A DNA stretch of 64,000 nt from JAIVGV01 sp032229975 (GTDB taxonomy: Bacteria > Acidobacteriota > Blastocatellia > Pyrinomonadales > Pyrinomonadaceae). The position numbers were made by a program, and so were the translations under genes. Location: the NCBI GenBank assembly GCA_032229975.1, contig JAVXVG010000023.1:1-64000 (forward strand), given 5' to 3'. The notes under the pieces are model-generated. The model searched no databases, had not been told where the DNA came from, and was given only the letters and a program-made list of their open reading frames with translations. Positions 27,954-35,923 of the stretch are shown one piece after another (within the stretch, counting starts at the first letter, position 1; every line of letters begins with the position of its first letter).

Positions 27954-28229
27954 ATGAGCGACAATCCAACACATGAAAACCCGGACGCACGCTCTTTCGA
28001 GGAGCGCATATTCGCGCGTTTCGACGCTCTCGACGCGCGCATGGACTCGCTCGAAGAGCAAGTTGATCGCCGCCTGCAAGAGACACGACCCATTTGGGAA
28101 GCTATGCAGACGCAACTCGAACGACTCAACTCGAAGGTTGACGTGTTGATCAAGGAATTTTACGAGGTGAAGACTGACATTGTGAGGCTCGACAAGCGCG
28201 TGACGAGTCTTGAAGGGCAGAGGATTTAG
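27954..28229 (+). CDS. Small coiled-coil protein of unknown function in the suf operon
   Basis: 91 residues, ATG after AAAGGAG. Residues ~15-88 are charged heptads predicted as coiled coil (FARFDALDARMDSLEEQVD, RLNSKVDVLI, VRLDKRVTSLE). No membrane segment, cysteine or catalytic motif. It lies between sufC and sufD with gaps of 47 and 9 bases. It could be a partner or oligomerisation factor for the complex, but that is only inferred from position. Similar small coiled-coil proteins are common and hard to classify. Confidence 0.7.
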   Translation: MSDNPTHENPDARSFEERIFARFDALDARMDSLEEQVDRRLQETRPIWEAMQTQLERLNSKVDVLIKEFYEVKTDIVRLDKRVTSLEGQRI

Positions 28230-28238
28230 TAACAAGTG

Positions 28239-29579
28239 ATGATGGCACAGGCGACGAAAGAGAAGAGTTCATACCGCGAGGCTTGGGAGCTATCGCGGGC
28301 AGAGTCGAAGCGTGCGCTGCCCGCGTGGGCGGCGCGCTTGCGCGAGGATGCGTTCGGCGCGTTTGAGCGTCTGGGTTTTCCGACGACGGACGTTGAAGAT
28401 TGGAAGTACACGAACGTCTCGACAATCACGCGTGGCAACTTCACGCCGCCAGCATCAAACGACTCGCGCGAGAACGACGCGGGCGCGTTCGAGTCGTTCT
28501 TCTATTCCGAAGCGACACAGAGCAGGCTCGTCTTCGTCAACGGAATCTTCCAGCCGCAACTTTCCGCGCTCGATGCGTTGCCCGCAGGCGTCGTCGTCTC
28601 AAACTTGAGCGATGCGCTTGGCGGCGAGCATGAGTCGATCATACGCGAACGTCTAGGTCGCGCAGTTGCGTTCAATGCAGACGGCTTCGCCGCGCTCAAC
28701 ACGGCTTTCCTCGGCGAAGGCGCGTTCGTCTATCTGCCGAAGGGGGCCCATGCAGACGCGCCGATTCATCTGCTCTTTCTTGCATCGGACTCGCGCGAGG
28801 GCCGGATGTTCAGCCCACGCGTGCTCGTCGTCGCCGAAGCTGAAAGCTCGGCGCGCATTATCGAGAGCCACGAGTCTTCGGGCCAGTCGCGGTATTTCAC
28901 GAACACAGTCGCGGAGATTTTCGTCGGCGACCGAGCGCGCGTCACGCACTACAAAGTTCAACGCGAGTCGGAGCAGGCCTATCACGTCGCGACGACTGCG
29001 GCAGAGATCGGGCGCGCGGGCGTTTACGATCTCACCACCATCACGCTCGGCGCGGGCCTGTCGCGCCACGGCATCGACGTTCGCATGACGCAAGAGGGCG
29101 CGGAGTGTTGGGTCGATGGCCTCTATCTCGTCGGCTCCGGTCAACACGCCGACACGCACTCGGCAATCGATCACGCCGCGCCGCACTGCACGAGTCATCA
29201 ACTCTACAAGGGCATCCTCGATGGCGACGCGCGCGCGGTCTTCAATGGCAAAGTCTTCGTCCGCCACGGCGCGCAAGGGACGGACGCGCAGCAGACGAAC
29301 AAAAATCTTTTGCTCTCGCCCGATGCGCGTGTCGATACGAAGCCGCAGCTTGAGATTTTCGCTGACGACGTGAAGTGCGCGCACGGCGCGACCGTCGGGC
29401 AACTCGCGGAGGAAGAGCTTTTTTATCTCAAGAGCCGTGGACTGCACGACGATCTCGCGCGCAACCTTTTGACTTATGGTTTTGCCGAAGAACTTGTCGG
29501 GAAGATCAAGATCGATTCCATCAAGCGACAGCTCGACGAGGCGATCCTCAACCGGCTGCACGCGCGTCTCGAAATATGA
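28239..29579 (+). CDS. sufD: Fe-S cluster assembly protein SufD
   Basis: 446 residues from ATG 28239 (AGAGGA upstream). The SufB/SufD beta-helix core is clear: FPTTDVEDWKYTNVS at the N-terminus, VYLPKGAHADAPIHLLF, and the C-terminal CAHGATVGQLAEEELFYLKSRG containing the conserved His used by SufD. SufD partners SufB in SufBC2D. Its TGA overlaps the sufS ATG by four bases (ATGA), indicating translational coupling. Confidence 0.95.
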   Translation: MMAQATKEKSSYREAWELSRAESKRALPAWAARLREDAFGAFERLGFPTTDVEDWKYTNVSTITRGNFTPPASNDSRENDAGAFESFFYSEATQSRLVFVNGIFQPQLSALDALPAGVVVSNLSDALGGEHESIIRERLGRAVAFNADGFAALNTAFLGEGAFVYLPKGAHADAPIHLLFLASDSREGRMFSPRVLVVAEAESSARIIESHESSGQSRYFTNTVAEIFVGDRARVTHYKVQRESEQAYHVATTAAEIGRAGVYDLTTITLGAGLSRHGIDVRMTQEGAECWVDGLYLVGSGQHADTHSAIDHAAPHCTSHQLYKGILDGDARAVFNGKVFVRHGAQGTDAQQTNKNLLLSPDARVDTKPQLEIFADDVKCAHGATVGQLAEEELFYLKSRGLHDDLARNLLTYGFAEELVGKIKIDSIKRQLDEAILNRLHARLEI

Positions 29580-30880
29580 AGGTCGAAGAGATGATTGCGA
29601 CACAGAAATCAACGACGGCGAAGGGCCGGCAGAGCGAGACAAAGGCGCAAGGCGAGCCGCTAGGGTTCGACGTTGAGCGCGCGCGTCAGGATTTTCCCGT
29701 CCTGCATCAGACGGTCAACGGAAAACCTCTGGTCTATCTCGACAACTCAGCTTCATCGCAAGTCCCGCAAGTCGTCATCGACCGTGGCAGTCGTTACCTG
29801 CAAGAAGAGCACTCGAACATCCATCGCGGTGTTCACTATTTGAGCCAGCGTGCGACGACGGCGTTTGAGGGCGCGCGCGAGAAGGTGCGCCGCTTCATCA
29901 ATGCACGCGAATCGCGCGAGTGCATCTTCGTGCGCGGCTGCACAGAGGGCATCAACCTCGTGATGCACGGCTACGGTCGCAAGTTCGTCTCGGCGGGCGA
30001 CGAGATCATCATCTCGGCGATGGAGCATCACGCGAACATCGTCCCGTGGCAGATGCTCTGCGAAGAGAAGGGCGCGAAGCTCAAAGTCATTCCGATGAAC
30101 GACGCTGGCGAACTTCTGCTCGACGAATACGAGTCGCTGCTGAATGAGCGCACGAAGCTCGTCGCGGTCATGCACGTCTCAAACGCGCTCGGCACAGTCA
30201 ACCCCATCAAAGAGATCATCGCGAGCGCGCATAAGCAGGGCGTGCCCGTGCTCATTGACGGCGCGCAGGCTGCGCCGCATTTGAAGATCGACGTGCAGGA
30301 CTTGGACGCGGACTTCTACATCATCTCCGGCCACAAGATGTTCGCGCCGACAGGCAGCGGCGTCGTCTATGGCAAAGCTGCCTTGCTTGAAAGCATGAAC
30401 CCGTTTCTCGGCGGCGGCGACATGATCCGCACCGTCACTTTCGAGAAGACAACTTACGCGGGCCTCCCGAATAAGTTCGAGGCGGGCACTCCGGCCATCG
30501 CTTCGCAGATCGGTCTCGGCGCGGCGATTGACTACCTCGCTTCCATCGACCGCGAGGGCGCACACGCGCACGAGCAGGAGTTGCTGCTTTACGCAACTGA
30601 AAAATTAATGGGGATCGAAGGCGTCCGCATCGTCGGCACGGCGCGCGAGAAAGTGAGCGTCGTCTCCTTCATCATCGAAGGCGTCCACCCGCACGACGTT
30701 GGCACGATCCTCGATCAAGAAGGCATCGCCATCCGCGCCGGCCACCACTGCGCGCAGCCCGTCATGCAACGCTTCAAAATTCCCGCGACCGCGCGCGCGT
30801 CGTTTGCCTTCTACAACACGAAGGAAGAAGTTGATGCCCTCGCGAGCGCAGTCGAAAAATGCGTGGAGGTCTTTTCGTAA
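29576..30880 (+). CDS. sufS: Cysteine desulfurase SufS
   Basis: 434 residues from the ATG at 29576 that overlaps the sufD stop. A ~28-residue N-terminal extension precedes DVERARQDFPVLHQTVNGKP. PLP-binding Lys is in ISGHKMFAPTGSG and the catalytic Cys in RAGHHCAQPVM on a group II (SufS-type) loop; YLDNSASSQ and HEHNIVPW-like regions are also present. It takes sulfur from cysteine as a persulfide and passes it, via SufU, to SufBCD. Confidence 0.97.
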   Translation: MKVEEMIATQKSTTAKGRQSETKAQGEPLGFDVERARQDFPVLHQTVNGKPLVYLDNSASSQVPQVVIDRGSRYLQEEHSNIHRGVHYLSQRATTAFEGAREKVRRFINARESRECIFVRGCTEGINLVMHGYGRKFVSAGDEIIISAMEHHANIVPWQMLCEEKGAKLKVIPMNDAGELLLDEYESLLNERTKLVAVMHVSNALGTVNPIKEIIASAHKQGVPVLIDGAQAAPHLKIDVQDLDADFYIISGHKMFAPTGSGVVYGKAALLESMNPFLGGGDMIRTVTFEKTTYAGLPNKFEAGTPAIASQIGLGAAIDYLASIDREGAHAHEQELLLYATEKLMGIEGVRIVGTAREKVSVVSFIIEGVHPHDVGTILDQEGIAIRAGHHCAQPVMQRFKIPATARASFAFYNTKEEVDALASAVEKCVEVFS

Positions 30881-30882
30881 GT

Positions 30883-30950
30883 CGTGAATGGTAAATGGTG
30901 AATCGTTAAAAAGATTTCTTGCGATTCACCATTTACCATTCACCATTTAC
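30883..30950. repeat. Heptamer-period hairpin between sufS and sufU
   Basis: Left arm 30883-30905 and right arm 30922-30944 are complementary at 22 of 23 positions, with a 16-base loop. Both arms are built of 7-base words (GTGAATG, GTAAATG; CATTTAC, CATTCAC). The hairpin fills almost the whole sufS-sufU gap and could modulate downstream sufU expression. Confidence 0.92.
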
Positions 30951-30962
30951 GCTCCTTGAGCT

Positions 30963-31451
30963 ATGTCTGAACTGAGCGAGCTATATCAACAGGTCATCCT
31001 CGACCACAACAAGAAGCCGCGTAACTTTCGTCGGATGGATGACGCGACAGAGAGCGCGGAGGGCTTCAACCCTCTGTGCGGCGATCAACTCACGGTCTAT
31101 CTACGAACCGCAAACGGCATCGTCGATGAAGTGAGCTTTGAAGGTTCGGGCTGCGCCATCTCGAAGGCTTCGGCGAGCATGATGACGCAGGCTGTGAAGG
31201 GCAAGACGCGCGAGGAAGTGGAACAACTCTTCGGCGAGTTTCATCGCATGGTCATCGGCGAGTTGGATGAAGAGGCTGCGCCTAACGCGCTCGGTCGTCT
31301 GAAAATCTTCGCGGGCGTAAGAGAGTTTCCGGCGCGCGTCAAATGCGCGAGTCTGCCGTGGCACACGCTCCACTCCGCGCTCGCGGGAGGCGGCGCGGCG
31401 ACGACCGAAGACCTCGGAGCAGACATCAACTCCGAACACGCCTCGGCTTGA
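30963..31451 (+). CDS. sufU: SufU/IscU-like Fe-S sulfur-transfer protein
   Basis: 162 residues. Conserved Cys are in NPLCGD, GSGCAISKAS and RVKCASLPWHT, the zinc/sulfur-handling residues of SufU; the ~20-residue insertion before the last Cys is the SufU hallmark that separates it from IscU. It accepts persulfide from SufS. It is the last gene of the operon; a strong intrinsic terminator follows 34 bases downstream. Confidence 0.95.
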   Translation: MSELSELYQQVILDHNKKPRNFRRMDDATESAEGFNPLCGDQLTVYLRTANGIVDEVSFEGSGCAISKASASMMTQAVKGKTREEVEQLFGEFHRMVIGELDEEAAPNALGRLKIFAGVREFPARVKCASLPWHTLHSALAGGGAATTEDLGADINSEHASA

Positions 31452-31484
31452 CGGCGACGATCAAACGTCGCGAGAGTTCAAACG

Positions 31485-31520
31485 AAGGACGACGCTTGTG
31501 TGCGTCGTCCTTTTTGTTTT
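31485..31520 (+). terminator. Intrinsic terminator ending the suf operon
   Basis: An 11-bp perfect stem (31485-31495 with 31502-31512), 6-base loop TTGTGT, and a T-rich tail (TTTTTGTTTT). Confidence 0.95.
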
Positions 31521-31603
31521 GTCATGCAGTCGTTTTCGTTTTCGCGCGGTTGGCAAAGTTCGACGCTTCTGTTCATAATAGCGCGCGAAGACGGGAGCCC
31601 ACA

Positions 31604-32722
31604 TTGAAGATCGCACAGGTTGAACTCCGCGAAATACGCCTGCCGCTCGTCCACTTCTTCGAGACCAGCTTCGGGCGCACGACCGTGCGACGCATCCTGC
31701 TTGTGCGCGTGCGCGACGAAGATGGAGCCGAGGGCTGGGGCGAGTGCACCGCCGGAGAGGGCCCCTTCTACAGCGAAGAGTGGGCGGAGAGCGCGTGGAC
31801 TGTGATCGAAACATTCCTCGCGCCGATGACGGTCGGGCGCGAGGTCGAAGGCGCGGCGCAGATCGGCGAGCTGATGAAAGCCGTGCGCGGCCATCGCATG
31901 GCGAAGGCGTCAATCGAGACGGCGTGCTGGGATTTGGAAGCGAAGCGTGCGGGCCTGTCTCTGTGGAAACATCTCGGCGGCACACGCACGGAGATCGCAA
32001 GCGGCGTCTCCATCGGCATACAGGATTCGCCCGAACAACTCATCGAGAAGATCGCGCGCGAAGTCGAAGCCGGTTATCAACGCATCAAGATCAAGATCAA
32101 GCCGGGTTGGGATGAGAAGATCGTCGAGCGCGTGCGCGAAAATTTCCCCGACATCCCTCTGATGGTTGACGCCAACTCGGCTTACACGCTTGCAGACGTG
32201 CCGCTCTTCCAATCGCTCGATCAATTCAATCTGATGATGGCAGAGCAGCCGCTCGCGCACGACGACATGATCGATCACGCGGAGCTACAAAGACAGATCA
32301 AGACTCCTGTCTGTCTCGACGAGTCGGTGCGCTCGTCTGCGGATGCGCGCAAGGCAATCGAGATGGGCGCGTGCCGAATTATTAACGTGAAGCTCGGTAG
32401 AGTCGGTGGACACGCAGAGGGGCGTCGCGTGGAGCAGGCGGCACGCGAGCGCGGGATTCCCGTCTGGTGCGGCGGGATGCTTGAGTCCGGCATCGGGCGC
32501 GCACACAACATCGCCATGTCCACGCTCGCGGGCTTTAGCTTGCCGGGCGACGTGTCCGCGAGCGCGCGTTACTGGGAAGAGGACATTGTCGATCCGGCCA
32601 TCGTCGTCTCAGCGCGCGGCACGATCACGCCGCCGGACAAGCCGGGCATCGGCTTTGAAGTTCAAGGGAAACGCGTTGATGCTTTGACAGTCCGCCGCGA
32701 GAGTTTCGACGCCGCGAGGTAG
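31604..32722 (+). CDS. Enolase-superfamily o-succinylbenzoate synthase / N-succinylamino-acid racemase
   Basis: 372 residues with a TTG start at 31604; the family N-terminus LKIAQVELREIRLPL begins there, whereas the upstream open frame is not protein-like. Active-site residues of the MenC/NSAR group: KIKIKPGWD (the K-x-K acid/base lysine), metal ligands in DANSAY, EQP and LDES, and the opposite-face Lys in NVKLGRVGG; GGMLESGIGRAHN is the usual C-terminal motif. It could make o-succinylbenzoate for menaquinone or racemise N-acyl amino acids. No other men gene is near, and an M20 peptidase follows, which favours the racemase role, but both activities can coexist. Confidence 0.9.
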   Translation: MKIAQVELREIRLPLVHFFETSFGRTTVRRILLVRVRDEDGAEGWGECTAGEGPFYSEEWAESAWTVIETFLAPMTVGREVEGAAQIGELMKAVRGHRMAKASIETACWDLEAKRAGLSLWKHLGGTRTEIASGVSIGIQDSPEQLIEKIAREVEAGYQRIKIKIKPGWDEKIVERVRENFPDIPLMVDANSAYTLADVPLFQSLDQFNLMMAEQPLAHDDMIDHAELQRQIKTPVCLDESVRSSADARKAIEMGACRIINVKLGRVGGHAEGRRVEQAARERGIPVWCGGMLESGIGRAHNIAMSTLAGFSLPGDVSASARYWEEDIVDPAIVVSARGTITPPDKPGIGFEVQGKRVDALTVRRESFDAAR

Positions 32723-32735
32723 CTGCGTTCGGGCC

Positions 32736-32791
32736 ATTCAAAGATTTCAGAACACCTATTTCAGATTTCAAACTCCGAACACATATCAAAA
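32736..32791. repeat. Degenerate heptamer tract
   Basis: 7-base words from 32736: GATTTCA at 32743 and 32764 and TATTTCA at 32757, all in one register (steps of 7), with AACTCCG and AACACAT continuing it. No strong inverted arm. It lies between the enolase-family gene and the M20 peptidase gene. Confidence 0.65.
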
Positions 32792-32854
32792 TCAGCAGGG
32801 CCAACATTCGAGCGTGTTCAGAACAAGAAAAGCTATCCTTTGCTTCATGATTCC

Positions 32855-34027
32855 ATGACAGCCGATCTCGATCAAACTCGTGTGCGCGATTTGCTCGCAT
32901 ACTTCAATCAGCGTGAGAGTGTGATCCTCGCGCAGATTTGTTCGCTCGTCGCGTGCGAATCACCTTCGGGCGACGAGCAGGGAAGCCGAGCTGTCGTCGG
33001 TCTCCTTGAAGAGACGGCGCGCGGCTTGCGCTGCGTCGAGAGCATCGCGCGCATCACCGTGGAAAACTACGGCGAGCACTTGAGAGTCGAAGCATTCGCG
33101 CGCGACACGGGCCACGAGCGAACGACGCTGCTGCTCGGTCACACCGATACGGTTCACCCGCGCGGAACTATTGGAGCGCGGCCCGTGCGCGAAGAGGAAG
33201 GGCGCGTTTACGGGCCCGGCATCTTTGACATGAAGTCGGGCTGCATCGTCGCACTCGAAGCCTTGCGCGCGTGCGACGAGTTGGGTTTGAAGCCGCGACG
33301 GCCGGTCGTCTTGCTGCTGACGTGCGACGAGGAGGCCGGCAGTCATAGCGGACGCGCGCTCGTCGAAGCGGAGGCGCAGCGCGCGGCGCAGGTCTTGGTG
33401 CTTGAGCCGCCCGCGCCCGGTGGCCGCGCGAAGACGGCGCGCAAGGGGACGGGAATGTTCGAGCTTCACATTGAAGGTCGCGCCGCGCACGCCGGGCTCG
33501 ACTTCGAGCGTGGCGCGAGCGCGATTCTTGAAGCCGCGCGCCAGATCGAAAAATTAAACTCCATGTGCGATGCCGCGCGCGGCGTGACCGTTAACGTTGG
33601 GACGATCAACGGAGGCACGCGCTCGAACGTCGTCGCGGCTGAAGCGCGCGCAGAGATCGACGTGCGCTTCGAGACGATGGCGGACGCGCTCAGGCTCGAA
33701 GAGTCGATCTTGAACCTGCGCGCGTTCGACGAGCGCGTGCGTCTCTTAGTCGAAGGCGGCATCAATCGTCCGCCGCTCGAACGCACCCCGTCGGTCGCCG
33801 CGCTCTACGCGCGCGCGCAAGCCATTGCTGCATCGCTTAGCTTTGAACTCGGCGAGACACGGGTGGGCGGCGCGTCCGATGGAAACTTCGCCGCAGCTCT
33901 CTGCCCGTCGGTGCTCGATGGTCTCGGCGTCGAAGGCGATGGCGCGCACGCCGCGCACGAGCACATCCTACGCGCGTCGCTCGCGCCGCGTGCCGCGCTC
34001 ATCGCCGGACTCATCGCAACGCTTTGA
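32855..34027 (+). CDS. M20-family metallopeptidase (carboxypeptidase G2-like)
   Basis: 390 residues from the ATG at 32855. Zinc-site motifs: LLGHTDTVHP, GIFDMKSG (bridging Asp), and CDEEAGS with the catalytic Glu pair; the dimerisation lid begins with GTGMFELHIEGRAAHAG, and SDGNFAAAL is the C-terminal family motif. No signal peptide, so it is cytoplasmic. M20 enzymes of this subgroup remove C-terminal Glu or N-acyl groups. Next to a possible N-succinylamino-acid racemase, an L-desuccinylase role is plausible. Confidence 0.9.
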   Translation: MTADLDQTRVRDLLAYFNQRESVILAQICSLVACESPSGDEQGSRAVVGLLEETARGLRCVESIARITVENYGEHLRVEAFARDTGHERTTLLLGHTDTVHPRGTIGARPVREEEGRVYGPGIFDMKSGCIVALEALRACDELGLKPRRPVVLLLTCDEEAGSHSGRALVEAEAQRAAQVLVLEPPAPGGRAKTARKGTGMFELHIEGRAAHAGLDFERGASAILEAARQIEKLNSMCDAARGVTVNVGTINGGTRSNVVAAEARAEIDVRFETMADALRLEESILNLRAFDERVRLLVEGGINRPPLERTPSVAALYARAQAIAASLSFELGETRVGGASDGNFAAALCPSVLDGLGVEGDGAHAAHEHILRASLAPRAALIAGLIATL

Positions 34028-34105
34028 AACTTCTACACTGTCGCCGCCAAACGATCTAGCAAGTGGCCGTCGCTAATGATCAGAGATCAATAAGGAGTCC
34101 ACATC

Positions 34106-35860
34106 ATGAGAGCCAAGCGACTCGCGCTTCTCCTGTTCGCCGTCATGATCTTCGTCAACGCGCCCGTTGCGCCGTTGTGGCAGAGAGCGCGCGTGTTGAG
34201 CGTCGCCGCAGCCGCTTCGCGCGATCCCGTGCGCGCGCGTCACGGCATGGTGGCCTCGACGAACCGGCTTGCGTCCGAGGCGGGCGTAGAGATTTTGAAG
34301 CGCGGCGGCAACGCCGTTGACGCGGCGATTGCCACGGCGTTCGCGCTCGCTGTCGTGCATCCGGCTGCGGGAAACTTAGGCGGCGGCGGCTTCATGATGA
34401 TCCGCTTGCGCGACGGTCGAACCACCGCAATCGACTATCGCGAGATGGCCCCCGCCGCCGCGTCTCACGACGTTTATCTCGACAAGGGCGGCAACCTGAT
34501 TAAAGGCGAGGGCTCTTCGACCGTCGGCTATCGTGCGGCGGGCGTGCCGGGCACTCCGGCGGGAATGGCGCTGGCCCTCAAGAAATACGGATCGGGCCGT
34601 CTCACTTGGTCGCAACTGATCGAACCGGCCCGACAACTCGCGTCGAACGGTTTCGCAATCAGCTATGGTCAGGCGCGCTCGTTCCGCGCGGATAGAGAGT
34701 TGCTTGGCCGCTATGAAGACTCGCGCCGCATCTTCCTCAATGGTGGAAAATTTTTCGACGAGGGCGACGTGCTGCGTCAGCCCGATCTCGCCGCGACGTT
34801 TGCGCGGATGCAGCGCGGAGGCGCGCGCGAGTTCTACGAAGGCGAGACGGCGCGCATGATCGCCTCGGACATGAAGCGACATGAAGGGCTCATCACGCTC
34901 GCAGACCTCAAGGCTTACGAGCCGAAGGAGCGCGTGCCTTTGGAGACGACCTATCGGGGCTACAGAGTGATCTCGATGCCGCCGCCTTCTTCGGGCGGCG
35001 CGGTTTTGATCGAGATGCTGAACATCCTCGAAGGTTTCGACTTGCGCGCGATGCAGGCGTCGTCTTCCGAGAAGTATCACTTGATGACCGAAGCGATGCG
35101 TCGCGCCTTCGCCGACCGCGCCGAGTACATGGGCGACACTGATTTCGTCAAAGTTCCCATCGCAGGTTTAATCGATAAGAAGTACGCCGAGCGGCAACGT
35201 GCGAGCATCAACATCGAACGCGCCTCGACGAGCGCGGAAGTGCGCGCGGGCAGACCAGCCGGTGCAGAGTCGCTTGAGACGACGCACTTCACTGTCGTCG
35301 ATACGGACGGCAACGCCGTGTCGAACACTTACACGCTCAACCTCGGCTACGGATCGGGCGTGACGGCAAGCGGAACGGGCGTGTTGATGAACAATGAGAT
35401 GGACGACTTCGCCGCCAAGCCCGGCACGCCCAACGCGTTCGGTCTCATCCAGAGCGAGAAGAATGCTGTCGCGCCGCGCAAGCGTCCGCTCTCGGCGATG
35501 ACGCCGACCTTCGTGCTTCGTAAAGATGGTACGCTCTGGTTCGCCGTCGGCTCGCCGGGTGGCCCCACGATCATTAACACGGTGCTGCAAGTGATCGTCA
35601 ACGTCGTCGATCACGACATGGACATACAGGAGGCGATAGACGCGCCGCGCATCCATCATCAGTGGCTGCCCGATGAGATCGTCTATGAGCCCTTCGGTCT
35701 CTCCGCCGACACCGAGCGCGCGCTTCAGTCGCGCGGCCACAAACTCGTCGCCAAGCCGCGTTACATGGGCGACGCGCAGGGCATCATGATCGAGGCGAAG
35801 ACGGGAATGCGCCTCGGCGCAAGCGACTCGCGCGCAGAGGGCCAGCCGGTCGGATACTGA
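34106..35860 (+). CDS. ggt: Gamma-glutamyltransferase (gamma-glutamyltranspeptidase)
   Basis: 584 residues with AAGGAG before the ATG. An N-terminal hydrophobic signal (residues ~4-22) exports it to the periplasm. Large-subunit motifs: ARHGMVASTNRLASEAGVEIL and GNAVDAAIATAFAL, and GFMMIRL. The autoprocessing/catalytic Thr is in TTHFTVVDTDGNAVSNTYTLN (near residue 392), giving large and small subunits. It hydrolyses or transfers gamma-glutamyl groups from glutathione and related peptides, supplying amino acids; it fits with the adjacent peptidases. Confidence 0.95.
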   Translation: MRAKRLALLLFAVMIFVNAPVAPLWQRARVLSVAAAASRDPVRARHGMVASTNRLASEAGVEILKRGGNAVDAAIATAFALAVVHPAAGNLGGGGFMMIRLRDGRTTAIDYREMAPAAASHDVYLDKGGNLIKGEGSSTVGYRAAGVPGTPAGMALALKKYGSGRLTWSQLIEPARQLASNGFAISYGQARSFRADRELLGRYEDSRRIFLNGGKFFDEGDVLRQPDLAATFARMQRGGAREFYEGETARMIASDMKRHEGLITLADLKAYEPKERVPLETTYRGYRVISMPPPSSGGAVLIEMLNILEGFDLRAMQASSSEKYHLMTEAMRRAFADRAEYMGDTDFVKVPIAGLIDKKYAERQRASINIERASTSAEVRAGRPAGAESLETTHFTVVDTDGNAVSNTYTLNLGYGSGVTASGTGVLMNNEMDDFAAKPGTPNAFGLIQSEKNAVAPRKRPLSAMTPTFVLRKDGTLWFAVGSPGGPTIINTVLQVIVNVVDHDMDIQEAIDAPRIHHQWLPDEIVYEPFGLSADTERALQSRGHKLVAKPRYMGDAQGIMIEAKTGMRLGASDSRAEGQPVGY

Positions 35861-35865
35861 AAGAC

Positions 35866-35907
35866 GTGAATCGTTTATCTTGAATCGTCGCCGGTGCGTC
35901 GTTTATC
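35866..35907. repeat. Heptamer tract between ggt and the aminopeptidase gene
   Basis: Six 7-base words in one register; GTTTATC occurs twice exactly 28 bases apart (35873 and 35901) and GTGAATC/TTGAATC at 35866/35880. It occupies most of the ggt-pepP gap. Confidence 0.8.
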
Positions 35908-35923
35908 AACGCGAAGAAAGATC

